Source: Bacillota bacterium (GTDB taxonomy: Bacteria; Bacillota; Clostridia; Oscillospirales; Ruminococcaceae). From it: a stretch of 64,000 bases of DNA. The notes under the pieces are model-generated. The model saw only the letters and a list, made by a program, of their open reading frames with translations, ran no database searches and had not been told where the DNA came from. Location of the stretch: assembly GCA_023439835.1 (NCBI GenBank), contig JAEXUW010000005.1, forward strand, positions 124,001 to 188,000, given 5' to 3'. Made by a program: the position numbers and the translations under genes. Positions 44,213 to 54,325 of this stretch are shown piece by piece (the stretch's first letter is position 1; every line of letters begins with the position of its first letter).

Positions 44213-47200
44213 ATGCTTGCTAAATTTAGCGTTAAAAAACCCTATACTGTCGTCGTGGGAATAATTGTTGTTCTCATATTAGGCTTTGTATCCTACACAA
44301 AAATGAGCTTGGACTTAATCCCCAGCATCAACATGCCGTATGCGGTAGTCGTCACCACTTATCCCGGTGCTGCTCCCGAACAGGTTGAGATGGCTGTCAC
44401 ATCACCGCTTGAACAGGCGCTGGCATCAGTTAATAACGTCAAAAACATTCAATCCTTTTCAAGCGACAACATGTCAATAGTCATGCTTGAATTCAACGCT
44501 TCGGCTGATATGACTGCCGCAACCATTGATATGCGCGAAAGCTTAGACCTTGTCACAGCGTATTTCCCTGATCAAATCGGCTCACCCATGATTCTCAAAC
44601 TGAACCCCGATATGCTTCCTATTATGGTCACGTCGGTATCTGTCGGCGATATGGCAGATTCCGAAGCGGCGAAATTTATCGATGATAAAATCATTCCTGA
44701 TATTAAAAGTATTGAAGGTGTCGCCTCCGTTACCGCAAGCGGAATGATTGAGAATTTTATCGGCGTCACACTTACTGAAACAAAAATAAATGCTTTCAAT
44801 CAAAACATGAAAGCTCAAATAGTTGAAATGGCAGAAGTCCAGATAAGATCGGCGATTCTTTCAGAAATAGAAAAGTCGGTTGATGAGGGCTTGGCACCTC
44901 AGATTGCCTCAATGACCGCTCAGGGAATGACAGAGCAAGAGGCAAAAGAAGCTCTCTCTGACACAAGAAAGCAACTTATTGACGGTGCGCTTACACAGTC
45001 AGAAAGTGTTGTTCAGGCTCAGCTTGACGCAATTGAAATACCCGATGTCGATATCACAAAGGATATGATAAACGGCATTTTGTCAGGTCAAAATTTCTCA
45101 ATGCCGGCAGGCTCGGTGAAATCAGACGATAACACAAGCTACCTCATCCGAGTCGGCGATAAATTCAAAAGCGCCGATGATTTAAAAGGTTTTACTCTTA
45201 TTAACATTCCCGGATATGGTGACGTTAAGCTTTCTGATGTTGCTGATATAAACATATATGACAACACCTCAGAAATATACTCAAGAGTCAATAACAACTA
45301 CGCTATCATGCTTTCTATCGAGAAACAGCCTGACTATCCAACGGCAGATGTATCAAAAACCATCGCTGAAAAGCTTGAAGCCCTTGAAACAGAATACTCC
45401 AGCGTCAGCTTTAATGTTCTAATGAGTCAGGGCGAATATATTGACCTTATGATCAATTCAATTCTAAAAAATCTTCTCTTTGGCGCTGGTCTTGCGATAA
45501 TCATTCTGTTCTTCTTCCTGAGAAAAATCAAGCCCACACTTATCGTCGGCGCTTCAATTCTTATAAGTGTTGTAACCGCATTCGTGCTCATGTATTTCAG
45601 CGGTATTTCACTTAACATGATTTCAATGGGTGGTCTTGCTTTGGGCGTTGGAATGCTCGTTGATAACTCAATTGTCGTCATTGAAAACATATATCGAATG
45701 ATGTCAGAGGGCAAATCTGCGAGAGAGGCATCAATTGAAGGTGCAAAGGAAGTTACAGGGGCAATTTTTGCTTCAACGCTGACAACAATCGTTGTGTTCC
45801 TTCCTATCGTATTTACAGAGGGTATCACAAGACAGCTCTTCACCGATATGGCGCTGACTATTGCATACTCTCTGATTGCAAGCCTTATCGTTGCTCTCAC
45901 ACTTGTACCGGCAGCAGCTTCTTCAATACTCGGAAAGAAGTTTGAAGCCAAGAAAACCATTTTCGATAAAATTGCAGCATCCTATTCAAAAGTACTTGAA
46001 AAATCATTAAAGCATAGATGGATAACAATACTTCTTGCAATAGTTCTTTTGGGCGGAAGCGTTGCGGCGGCGTTCTCATCAGGAACAGAGCTTTTCCCCT
46101 CTATGGAAAGCAACAGCTTAGCCGTATCTGTCAAAATGCCCGACAATTACACTAAAGAAGATATTTATTCTGCGCTTGATAAAGTTTATGACACCCTTGA
46201 CACTGTTGAAGGAATTGAAACTATCGGTATTATGTATGTTGAGGACAATATCAACAATATGATGATGATGGGCGGGGGAACCACTGTTTACGCTCTTCTC
46301 GATGAAAATAAAAAGGTTTCAACAAGCAGTATCATTGAAGAAATCAGAACAAAAACTGAAAACTTTGAGTTCGAGGTATCAGCATCAAACTCAAACATGG
46401 ATATATCAATGCTCTCGGGCGGAGCAGTCGTGGTCAACATCTACGGACGTGACCTTGACAATATCCGCCAAACCGCAAAAGAAGTTGCAGAAATCGTTCG
46501 TTCAGCCGAGGGAACAATTGAGGTTGAGGACGGGCTCGGAAAAACAGGACAGGAGCTTAGAATTACCGTCGATAAATCAAAAGCTATTGCAAATGGTTTG
46601 ACCGTTGCACAGGTTTTTATGGCGGTAAATGAAGCAATTACCCCCGCTTCGTCAACAACAACCATCTCTGACGGTGAAATTGAATACTCGGTAATTGTAA
46701 ATGACGAAAGAAAAGGCGAGATCAAAACCGACGACGTCAAAAACATAACAGTAACAGGCACAAACGGTCAAAGTGTAAAGGTCGGTGACATTGCTCAAAT
46801 CGACAATGTTGAAAGCTTTAACAGAATTCAGCGTATTAATCAGGAGCGTACAGTAAGCGTCACAGCCTCACTCATGGACGGTTATGACAGCGGAACTGTC
46901 AACAAAAACATTGAAAAGCTTCTTAAAGACTATACACCTCAGGCTGGCTGTCGTATAAGTCAGGCGGGCGAAAATGAAATGATAGCAAAAACCTTTAAGG
47001 ATCTTATTTTGATGATTCTTCTCGCAATAGTATTTATATATCTGGTAATGGTAGCGCAGTTCCAGTCAATATTATCACCGTTTATAATCATGTTTACAAT
47101 TCCACTTGCTTTTACGGGAGGCTTTTTGTCATTGTTCTTGTCGGGAACACCGGTAAGCGCCGTTGCGCTGATTGGATTTGTAGTTCTCGTCGGAATAGTA

Positions 47201-47515
47201 GTAAACAACGGTATCGTGTTCATTGACTATGCAAATCAACAGATGAAGGCGGGGCTTTCAAAAACGCAGGCGCTTGTTATCACAGCCAAAAACAGAATAC
47301 GCCCAATTTTAATGACCGCTCTGACAACGATACTTGCGCTTGTGACAATGGTTATTGACACATCGACAGGCTCAGAAATGACAAAGCCAATGGCAATCAC
47401 AACAATTGGCGGACTTGTATATGCGACGTTCCTCACATTATTCCTTATTCCAGCGCTTTACAGTATTATGATTAAGGATAGAAACAAGAAAGCGGAGGTA
47501 ACTGATGAAGGATAA
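44213..47515 (+). CDS. RND-family efflux permease
   Basis: The 1100-residue proton-driven pump has a duplicated layout: helix 1 (residues 10-30), a large external loop, helices 2-6 (about 420-580), helix 7 (about 600-620), a second loop and helices 8-12 (about 910-1090). Helix 4 carries GGLALGVGMLVDNSIVVIEN with the relay Asp, and TM10 GFVVLVGIVVNNGIVFIDYAN. The first external loop has an extra helical segment (residues 200-280, rich in Gln, Glu and Ala) not usual in AcrB. No membrane-fusion or outer-membrane partner gene is near, as expected for a single-membrane cell. Substrate unknown; control by the TetR protein encoded next suggests a toxic or amphipathic ligand. Confidence 0.93.
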   Translation: MLAKFSVKKPYTVVVGIIVVLILGFVSYTKMSLDLIPSINMPYAVVVTTYPGAAPEQVEMAVTSPLEQALASVNNVKNIQSFSSDNMSIVMLEFNASADMTAATIDMRESLDLVTAYFPDQIGSPMILKLNPDMLPIMVTSVSVGDMADSEAAKFIDDKIIPDIKSIEGVASVTASGMIENFIGVTLTETKINAFNQNMKAQIVEMAEVQIRSAILSEIEKSVDEGLAPQIASMTAQGMTEQEAKEALSDTRKQLIDGALTQSESVVQAQLDAIEIPDVDITKDMINGILSGQNFSMPAGSVKSDDNTSYLIRVGDKFKSADDLKGFTLINIPGYGDVKLSDVADINIYDNTSEIYSRVNNNYAIMLSIEKQPDYPTADVSKTIAEKLEALETEYSSVSFNVLMSQGEYIDLMINSILKNLLFGAGLAIIILFFFLRKIKPTLIVGASILISVVTAFVLMYFSGISLNMISMGGLALGVGMLVDNSIVVIENIYRMMSEGKSAREASIEGAKEVTGAIFASTLTTIVVFLPIVFTEGITRQLFTDMALTIAYSLIASLIVALTLVPAAASSILGKKFEAKKTIFDKIAASYSKVLEKSLKHRWITILLAIVLLGGSVAAAFSSGTELFPSMESNSLAVSVKMPDNYTKEDIYSALDKVYDTLDTVEGIETIGIMYVEDNINNMMMMGGGTTVYALLDENKKVSTSSIIEEIRTKTENFEFEVSASNSNMDISMLSGGAVVVNIYGRDLDNIRQTAKEVAEIVRSAEGTIEVEDGLGKTGQELRITVDKSKAIANGLTVAQVFMAVNEAITPASSTTTISDGEIEYSVIVNDERKGEIKTDDVKNITVTGTNGQSVKVGDIAQIDNVESFNRIQRINQERTVSVTASLMDGYDSGTVNKNIEKLLKDYTPQAGCRISQAGENEMIAKTFKDLILMILLAIVFIYLVMVAQFQSILSPFIIMFTIPLAFTGGFLSLFLSGTPVSAVALIGFVVLVGIVVNNGIVFIDYANQQMKAGLSKTQALVITAKNRIRPILMTALTTILALVTMVIDTSTGSEMTKPMAITTIGGLVYATFLTLFLIPALYSIMIKDRNKKAEVTDEG

Positions 47516-48092
47516 AAGGACTCTGATTTTTGAGGCAACCCTTGAGCTTATATCTTTAGGAATGAAAGACAGCGAGCTTACTATTTCAGCGATTGCAAAA
47601 AAAGCCGGAATCGGAAAGGGCACAGTCTATGAATATTTTTCAAGCAAGGCTGAGCTTCTTATCGAAGCAGTAAACTACTTTGTTGACATTGCAACCCGCA
47701 TTCTTTCAGATGTCGTATCATCGGGGAGCTTTAGAGAACAGCTTAAATCCTTCCTTAAACAGGTACTAACTATAATTAACGAAAATGAGCCTCTTTTTAA
47801 CTATTTATTTTTAAATCAGGATTTTCTGAAAATTGAGTTTGAAAGAATTGGTTTCTCTAAAGACCGAGACAGAAAGTTAATCCGCCTAATGCTTCAAATC
47901 ATCGCTCAGGGACAAAGCGAAAAAATCCTCCGTGAGGATATTACTCAGCGTGATGTTCTGTTAACCTTTATTTCAATTACCGCTGTAATGAACTTCACCC
48001 GTAAATGCAATCGTCTTCCTGAAGAATTAACCTTGAGCAATGAAGAGCTTTTCGAATATTGTATAAATATGTTTGTTAAAATACTCTGCTGA
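47505..48092 (+). CDS. TetR/AcrR-family repressor of the RND pump
   Basis: The 195-residue protein has the TetR helix-turn-helix (ISAIAKKAGIGKGTVYEYFSSKAELL at residues 27-52) and a helical ligand-binding domain. It overlaps the pump gene by 11 bp, so it is made from the same transcript and very probably represses its own operon through the palindrome at 44156-44173. Confidence 0.92.
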   Translation: MKDKRTLIFEATLELISLGMKDSELTISAIAKKAGIGKGTVYEYFSSKAELLIEAVNYFVDIATRILSDVVSSGSFREQLKSFLKQVLTIINENEPLFNYLFLNQDFLKIEFERIGFSKDRDRKLIRLMLQIIAQGQSEKILREDITQRDVLLTFISITAVMNFTRKCNRLPEELTLSNEELFEYCINMFVKILC

Positions 48093-48097
48093 TATTT

Positions 48098-48129
48098 CCG
48101 GGCGGTCTTAATTGGCCGTCCGGTTTTTT
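48098..48129 (+). terminator. Terminator of the RND-TetR operon
   Basis: CCGGGCGGTC/GGCCGTCCGG arms (48098-48107 and 48114-48123) pair with G-U steps and are followed by six T. Confidence 0.8.
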
Positions 48130-48199
48130 ATCCTCAGCTTGAAACTGCACTCTTTTTATGATAATATATAATGAACAATAAACCTGAAAGGAACATAGT

Positions 48200-48844
48200 A
48201 TGACAAAAAAGCAACTTGGGGCAATTTCTGCAAAGCTTTTGTTAAACGAATATCCAAAAGCTGTATGCTCATTGGATTATACGCAGGATTATGAGCTTCT
48301 CATCGCCGGACGGCTCTCAGCGCAATGCACCGACAAGCGTGTTAATATTGTCACAAAAGAGCTTTTTTCTGAATATAAAACCTTAGCGGACTTTTCAAAT
48401 GCCGTGCTGTCGGATATTGAACGCATAATTAAGCCCTGCGGACTTTATAAAACAAAGGCAAAAAGCATAATAGAAATGAGCCGTCAGATTATTTTAAATT
48501 TTGAGGGCAAGCTCCCCGATACAATTGAAGCGCTCACCACCCTTTCGGGAATAGGACGAAAAACCGCAAATCTGATTATGGGGGATGTGTTTCATAAGCC
48601 TGCAATCGTCGCCGACACGCATTGCATCAGAATATCAAACAGAATTGGTCTGGTTTCAACAACCGAACCGGCAAAGGTCGAGGCACAGCTCAAAAAAATA
48701 ATCCCGCCTGAAATTTCCGCTCAGTTTTGTCACTGTCTTGTTTGGCACGGGCGTGAGGTGTGCAAGGCACGTGGTGCTTTATGCGCCGTTTGCTGTTTAA
48801 ACAAAGTATGTAAAACCGGACAAAAAGCATTACTCGTCAAATAA
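48200..48844 (+). CDS. nth: Endonuclease III (DNA glycosylase/AP lyase)
   Basis: The 214-residue repair enzyme removes oxidised pyrimidines. The helix-hairpin-helix with the catalytic Lys is LSGIGRKTANLIMG near residue 115, the catalytic Asp is in VADTHCIRISNR near residue 138, and the Fe-S ligands are CKARGALCAVCCLNKVC near residues 190-206. Start ATG 48200 follows GAAAGGAA. Confidence 0.95.
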   Translation: MTKKQLGAISAKLLLNEYPKAVCSLDYTQDYELLIAGRLSAQCTDKRVNIVTKELFSEYKTLADFSNAVLSDIERIIKPCGLYKTKAKSIIEMSRQIILNFEGKLPDTIEALTTLSGIGRKTANLIMGDVFHKPAIVADTHCIRISNRIGLVSTTEPAKVEAQLKKIIPPEISAQFCHCLVWHGREVCKARGALCAVCCLNKVCKTGQKALLVK

Positions 48845-48872
48845 GTTTAAATATATTTTGCTGGAGGACAAT

Positions 48873-49337
48873 ATGAACTGCTTCACAGTCAGAACTGTCA
48901 GGGATGAGGAAATAGCCGATGCTATTGAGCTTGCAAAAAGAGTGTTTCTTGAATTTGAAGCACCCGAGTACTCAGACGAAGGGGTAAGAACCTTCTTAAA
49001 CTATGCTGATGACGAAAATTTCCGCCAAAGCTTTTTGAACAAAAAGGAGCTTTTTCTTATCTGTCTTAGCGACAAAAACATCATCGGAATGATTAACACA
49101 AGGGGTTGCTCTCATATCAGTATGCTATTTGTTGACAAGCTTTTTCACAGACAAGGCGTCGCCACTCTTCTTATAAAAGAGCTGTTTAAAAGCATAAAAG
49201 AAAGAGGAGCAACGAAAATCACCGTTAACTCCTCACCATTTGCAATACCGTTTTATCACCGCTGCGGTTTTAAAGATATCAAATCCGAACAACTTCAAAA
49301 CGGTATCAGATTTACTCCAATGGAATGTGAAATCTAA
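48873..49337 (+). CDS. GNAT-family N-acetyltransferase
   Basis: The 154-residue protein has the acetyl-CoA loop FHRQGVATLLIKELF near residue 92 and the C-terminal FYHRCGFKDI motif. The acceptor is unknown. ATG 48873 has GGAGG upstream; a longer frame only includes that site. It follows nth by 28 bp. Confidence 0.88.
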   Translation: MNCFTVRTVRDEEIADAIELAKRVFLEFEAPEYSDEGVRTFLNYADDENFRQSFLNKKELFLICLSDKNIIGMINTRGCSHISMLFVDKLFHRQGVATLLIKELFKSIKERGATKITVNSSPFAIPFYHRCGFKDIKSEQLQNGIRFTPMECEI

Positions 49338-49349
49338 TTGTTTTTATTG

Positions 49350-50171
49350 TTACATATATTGAATATTACATTCGGGAAGTGCTTGTTCAAGTGCTTCCCT
49401 TTGATTTTGGTTCACCGAAGAGGTATCAAGATATAACACCTTCAAATTAACAAGCTTATAAACAGGCTTAATTTCCACAATGCTATTTCCGTCAAGCTTC
49501 AATATTCTAAGCTTTTCAAGGCGCTCAAGGTCATACACGCCGGTAATTAAATTCTGCCCTAAATACAACTCCTCCAGCATAGAAAGGTCTGACAGCGGTG
49601 AAATATCGAGTACCGAATTCATCGTCAAATCAAGATATTTAAGATTTTTGCAAAAAGCCAGCGCCGATATATCAGCTACGTCGTTTTTGGCAATACTGAT
49701 TCTCTCTAGCTTTTGCATGGCTTTTATTGGAGTAATGTCGCTGATTTTGTTGCCGGTGAGATACAACTCAGAAAGCTTTTCAAGCTTCTCAAGAGGGGAG
49801 ATATCAGAGATTTCATTATCCGATAAATCAACATAGCTTAAAAGCGTCAATGAAGAAAGCGCTGAAATATCGCTGATTTTGTTGGCACTTAGACTTAGCG
49901 TCCTAAGAGTTTTTATTTCACTTATAAACGAAATATCCTCAAGCCCTGAATTCACAATAACAAGCGAGTCAAGCCTTTTAAGCATCTTAAGATTATCAAA
50001 ATCCTCCTGCAAAAGCTGTTTCTTGACAATGGTAACAGACTGAGTATTGACGGAATACTCCTTATTGCATATCATAACAATCTTTTCTTCTGCTTCTGAC
50101 GAAGTGTTTTCAGAAACACAGCCCACAAAAATAAAAAGTACCGCACCAAGAACAAAAAGAATTCTTCTCAT
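49350..50171 (-). CDS. Leucine-rich-repeat lipoprotein, internalin-like
   Basis: The 273-residue protein has a lipoprotein signal (lipobox FVGC at residues 15-18), a short linker and about eight 22-residue LRRs of the bacterial internalin type (LSANKISDISALSSLTLLSYVDLS and similar). No LPXTG or second domain follows. It would sit on the outer face of the membrane and bind a protein partner. Convergent with the GNAT gene; 12 bp separate the ends and no terminator is clear. Confidence 0.88.
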   Translation of the reverse strand: MRRILFVLGAVLFIFVGCVSENTSSEAEEKIVMICNKEYSVNTQSVTIVKKQLLQEDFDNLKMLKRLDSLVIVNSGLEDISFISEIKTLRTLSLSANKISDISALSSLTLLSYVDLSDNEISDISPLEKLEKLSELYLTGNKISDITPIKAMQKLERISIAKNDVADISALAFCKNLKYLDLTMNSVLDISPLSDLSMLEELYLGQNLITGVYDLERLEKLRILKLDGNSIVEIKPVYKLVNLKVLYLDTSSVNQNQREALEQALPECNIQYM

Positions 50172-50317
50172 AGATTATCACCATAACCTTCCCTCCGACT
50201 GCGTTTTGATAATTATACCACATTTTTTTAGCAATGTGAACTTCATAATAAAAGTAATTGTTCTTCTTCAAAAATAATAATAGCAAAGATTTTTTGTCGG
50301 CAATTATTTATCTCACT

Positions 50318-50346
50318 GAATATTCTTTCATAAAATTCTAATTATA
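50318..50346 (+). promoter_or_regulatory. Candidate sigma-G-type promoter of the germination operon
   Basis: GAATA (50318-50322) and AATTATA (50340-50346), spaced 17 bp, resemble the forespore sigma-G consensus (GHATR, N18, CATHHTA). It lies 40 bp upstream of the GerA-type gene. GerA operons of Bacillus are sigma-G-dependent; the match here is partial. Confidence 0.45.
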
Positions 50347-50386
50347 GTACTGTATGAAATAAATAACTTCAATGAGGTAAACAGTC

Positions 50387-52000
50387 ATGTTTAGAAAAAT
50401 CAGAAAAAAAGTAGGCTTTCTTGTTTCAAAGGCTGGGAAGTCAGCACATTCAAGCTCACTCTCCGATAAAAGCGAAAATAATTCAAAGTCCTCTTCTTTA
50501 TCACTTTCATTAAAAGAAAATATACAAAAAATCAAATCTGCTATGGGCAACAGCAATGACCTTATCGTGCGTGAATTTTCTTTCGGGAAAAATCAAGGAA
50601 TAAGTGCAGCGATTATTTTTATGGACGGCTTGTCGTCAACCGCTATTATAAACGACAGTATAATAGAGCCTCTAATTTATAAATCAGGCTTTGTCATCAA
50701 CGATATAAGCAAAAACAGCCTTAATATTGACGAAATAAAAGAATTTCTCATATCTGCAAATGATGTTAAGGACGCCGACTCGCTCGATTCAGTGACAAGC
50801 GGTTTTTTGACCGGCGATGTTGCTTTTATGATTGAGGGCAATGATAAAGCGCTAATTATTAACTGTAAAGGCTGGGATAAACGAAGTGTTTCAGAGCCTG
50901 CAACAGAATCGGTAATAAGAGGACCGCGTGAAGGCTTCACTGAAAGTCTCAGGACGAATACTGCCCTTTTAAGAAGAATAATCAAGTCCCCTGAATTAAT
51001 GATGGAAACAATGACAATCGGTGAAAAAACTAAAACAATTATTTGTCTTTCATATATCAGAGGTGTCGCAACAGACAAGCTGATAAACGAAGTGAAAAGC
51101 CGTCTTTCGGTAATCAGCACCGATGCAATTTTAGAGTCGGGATATATTGAGCAATATATCGAAGACGCACCTTATTCAATTTTTTCAACTGTTTCTTATA
51201 CCGAGAAGCCCGATGTTGTCGCAGGGAAGATTCTTGAGGGGCGAATTGCAATCATCGTTGACGGAACCCCTTTTGTTCTGACCGTTCCGTCATTGTTTAT
51301 AGAGAGCTTTCAGACGGCGGAGGATTATTATACACGCCCGTATTTTATGAGTATGCTAAGAATAATACGAATAATCGCATTCTTCATTTCAATTCTTGCT
51401 CCGGCTTTTTATGTGGCAATAACCACCTTTCACCATGAGCTTATACCCACCGACCTTCTGTTCACTATGGTTGCAGCAAGAGAAACCATTCCATTCCCCG
51501 CCGTTTTAGAAGCGGCGATAATGATTATCGCATTTGAGCTTCTCAGAGAGGCGGGGGTAAGACTCCCCCGTCCCGTCGGTCAATCCATCAGCATAGTCGG
51601 TGCACTTATCATGGGCGACGCCGCTGTTTCAGCGGGACTAATCGGGGCACCCATGGTAATAGTAATCGCTATAACATCAGTATCCATTTTCGCAATTCCC
51701 TCACAGGCTGAGTCAGCGGCTATTTTAAGAATAATAATGCTTGTTCTCGCCGGCACTCTTGGTGGCTTTGGCATAACAGTAGGACTTCTGGCAACGCTGG
51801 TTCATCTGGCGTCTTTGAAATCCTTCGGCTTTCCATATCTTTCACCGATTGCACCCTTTCAGCCTGAGGATAATATGGATACAATCCTTAGATTCCCCCT
51901 TTGGATGATGAAAAGAAGACCAAAAAATATGGCATCGCCGGACAAGTGCCGTCAGAGTGATTTTGTTCCCGCTGCTCTTGAGAAAAATCAAAAGAAATAA
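50387..52000 (+). CDS. Germinant receptor A subunit (GerA/GerKA family)
   Basis: The 537-residue protein has a soluble N-terminal domain (two subdomains with KVIN-type and PSLFIE segments), then about five helices from residue 320 (VAARETIPFPAVLEA near residue 362) and a short C-terminal tail. Ger receptors sit in the spore inner membrane and gate the first ion release after a nutrient binds. It is the first gene of a five-gene operon. Confidence 0.93.
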   Translation: MFRKIRKKVGFLVSKAGKSAHSSSLSDKSENNSKSSSLSLSLKENIQKIKSAMGNSNDLIVREFSFGKNQGISAAIIFMDGLSSTAIINDSIIEPLIYKSGFVINDISKNSLNIDEIKEFLISANDVKDADSLDSVTSGFLTGDVAFMIEGNDKALIINCKGWDKRSVSEPATESVIRGPREGFTESLRTNTALLRRIIKSPELMMETMTIGEKTKTIICLSYIRGVATDKLINEVKSRLSVISTDAILESGYIEQYIEDAPYSIFSTVSYTEKPDVVAGKILEGRIAIIVDGTPFVLTVPSLFIESFQTAEDYYTRPYFMSMLRIIRIIAFFISILAPAFYVAITTFHHELIPTDLLFTMVAARETIPFPAVLEAAIMIIAFELLREAGVRLPRPVGQSISIVGALIMGDAAVSAGLIGAPMVIVIAITSVSIFAIPSQAESAAILRIIMLVLAGTLGGFGITVGLLATLVHLASLKSFGFPYLSPIAPFQPEDNMDTILRFPLWMMKRRPKNMASPDKCRQSDFVPAALEKNQKK

Positions 52001-52047
52001 AGGTTCGTTTGAAGAAAACCATCAGACTTTAGATAAAGGTGCAATGA

Positions 52048-53214
52048 ATGAAATATAAAATTAAAGCTATATTTTTAGCTGTTATTATTATTCTTACCTC
52101 AGTTGTTCAGACAGGTTGCTGGAACAGGCGTGAGCTTAACACAATTGCTATTGTGATGGGCGTCGGCATAGATAAGGGCAAGGAGAATAACGAAATTGAA
52201 ATGACAGCACAAATTGTTGACACAAGCAATACTAAGAGCGGTTCGGGCGAAAGTGGCAACAGCTCGGCTTATATCAATATTTCAGGAAGAGGCAAAAGCG
52301 TTATATCAATTTTCAGAAACTTCACACATGAAATAAGCCGAAAGCCGTATATTTCACATAATCAGATGATTATATTCGGAAATGATTATGCCAAGGAAGG
52401 CATAAACAGCAGTATAGATTTTTTTATGCGTGCCCGTGAAGCTAGGCTAACCGTTAACGTATTTGTGGCGAAAAACGATGCAAAAGATATTTTTGAAGCT
52501 GATCCTAATCTTGCAACAATTCCTGTTTCAGATGTGGCAAACCGCGTTCAGGTTCAAAAGGAAACATCAACAACGGCAGTTTTAACAGTAATGGATTTGA
52601 TGATTTGTCTTGACAGCAAGACACGCTGTGCCGTTGCGCCGATTGTTGATTTAAAGGACAGTGAAGATAAAAAAATCGCAATAATCTCTGGCGGTGCTGT
52701 GTTCAAGGGCGACAAGGTGGTGGGAGAGCTTGACAAAACAGAAACCCGAGGCTATCTGTGGATAACCGATAAGGTTAAAAGCGGTATTATTGATATTGAC
52801 GTTGAAAACGAACAGATGGCTATTGAAATTGTAAACTCAGAAACAAAAACAAGCCCCAAAATAAATGAAGACGGAACTGTCAGCGTCACCATTAAGATAA
52901 AAGAATCAGGCAACATATCAAGCTTCACAGGCAAAGAAAACCTTGCCGCCGTTGATAAGCTGACTGATGTTGAAAATATTACTGCCGAATATATTAAAGC
53001 TGAAGTCAAAAGCGCTATTGATAAAGCGATTGAGCTTAATGCTGATATATTCGGAATAGGCGATATGCTTTATAAGCAAAGCCCGAAAAAGTGGAAAGAT
53101 CTAGAGAATAACTGGGATGAAACATTTAAAAATATAGACTATACTATTGAAGTTGATTCGACAATCACTTCAGCGGGACGTCTTTCGAGGCCAAATTATC
53201 CAGCGGGAGAGTAG
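52048..53214 (+). CDS. Germinant receptor C subunit lipoprotein (GerC family)
   Basis: The 388-residue lipoprotein has lipobox VVQTGC (Cys near residue 25) followed by WNRRELN, the signature of GerC proteins. It has the family's three-domain layout (FMRAREARLTVNVFVAKNDAKD near residue 130). It anchors on the outer side of the spore inner membrane next to A and B. Confidence 0.93.
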   Translation: MKYKIKAIFLAVIIILTSVVQTGCWNRRELNTIAIVMGVGIDKGKENNEIEMTAQIVDTSNTKSGSGESGNSSAYINISGRGKSVISIFRNFTHEISRKPYISHNQMIIFGNDYAKEGINSSIDFFMRAREARLTVNVFVAKNDAKDIFEADPNLATIPVSDVANRVQVQKETSTTAVLTVMDLMICLDSKTRCAVAPIVDLKDSEDKKIAIISGGAVFKGDKVVGELDKTETRGYLWITDKVKSGIIDIDVENEQMAIEIVNSETKTSPKINEDGTVSVTIKIKESGNISSFTGKENLAAVDKLTDVENITAEYIKAEVKSAIDKAIELNADIFGIGDMLYKQSPKKWKDLENNWDETFKNIDYTIEVDSTITSAGRLSRPNYPAGE

Positions 53215-53221
53215 GTATTGA

Positions 53222-54325
53222 ATGGGCAACAGAAAAGAGCAGATAAGCGAGCGTGCATTCATGTTCACAGTTGGGTGCTTCGTTCAAAGCTCAACTATGC
53301 TTCTCGGTTTTATTACTTCAGTTTCAAAACAGGATACCTGGATTTGTTCTGTAATTGGCTTGCTTCTATCTTTTCCGATTATTTGGCTGTTTGTCAGGCT
53401 TGGCGAAATGTTCCCCGGAAAAAATTTGATTGACATAAATATTATAGTATTCGGCAATATTGTCGGAAAAATAATCTCTGCCGTTTATGTTTTCTTCTTT
53501 TTTTCGCTGACCTTTTTAAACTTTTCAGTCGCCGGTGAGTTTGTTGCGGGCGCACTTCTTCCTGAAACACCAGAGCTTGCAACAGTAATTGTGCTTGTTT
53601 TATTGTGTGGCTATGCCGTCAGAAAAGGACTTGAGCCAATAACGAGATGCAGTGTTTTTATTACAGTGCTTGTACTTGCTTTTATAATATTCAACTCTTT
53701 TTTGCTTATTCGCGAAATGAAGATAAGCAACTTTCTTCCTATATTTGCTCAGCCTACAAAAAGCTATTTTCAAGCAACACACAGCATTATTGTAATGCCA
53801 TTTTGTAATATCTTTGTATTCACAATGCTTTTTCCCGTTCTAAAAACTCCTCACAAAATTAAGAAACCGCTTTTCGGCGGACTTCTTATCGGGGCTTTTA
53901 CACTGCTTTTTGTTGTTATAAGAGATACCGCTGTTATGGGTTCGATAATGCGAATTGTTACCACCCCCACCTTTGACAGCGTCAGACTAATTAATATCGC
54001 AAACACGCTGACGCGAATGGAGATTTTGTATGCCATAATTCTTCTGTCGCTGATGTTTTTTAAGCTTGCAATTTTTTACTACGCAACGGCAAAGGGTATC
54101 GCACAGCTATTTAATCTACGCTCCATAAATATGCTTATCCCTTCTTTAGGGGCAATAATTGTTGTGTTCTCTATCACTGCATTTGATTCTTCAATCGGAA
54201 ACGGATATAACGCGTCAAATTATGCTCAGGCATATCAAAGCGTTTTTGAAATAGTTTTGCCACTTATTACTTTATTAGTTGCCTTGCTTAGAAAACGCAA
54301 AATTATGTCGGAGGCAAGAATATGA
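53222..54325 (+). CDS. Germinant receptor B subunit, first copy (endospore germination permease)
   Basis: This 367-residue APC-fold protein has ten predicted helices and is the likely nutrient-binding subunit. MFTVGCFVQSSTMLLGFI and WICSVIGLLLSFPIIWLF at residues 14-58 match the GerB family. It overlaps the next gene by 4 bp. It differs clearly in sequence from the second B copy, so the two may see different germinants. Confidence 0.93.
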   Translation: MGNRKEQISERAFMFTVGCFVQSSTMLLGFITSVSKQDTWICSVIGLLLSFPIIWLFVRLGEMFPGKNLIDINIIVFGNIVGKIISAVYVFFFFSLTFLNFSVAGEFVAGALLPETPELATVIVLVLLCGYAVRKGLEPITRCSVFITVLVLAFIIFNSFLLIREMKISNFLPIFAQPTKSYFQATHSIIVMPFCNIFVFTMLFPVLKTPHKIKKPLFGGLLIGAFTLLFVVIRDTAVMGSIMRIVTTPTFDSVRLINIANTLTRMEILYAIILLSLMFFKLAIFYYATAKGIAQLFNLRSINMLIPSLGAIIVVFSITAFDSSIGNGYNASNYAQAYQSVFEIVLPLITLLVALLRKRKIMSEARI

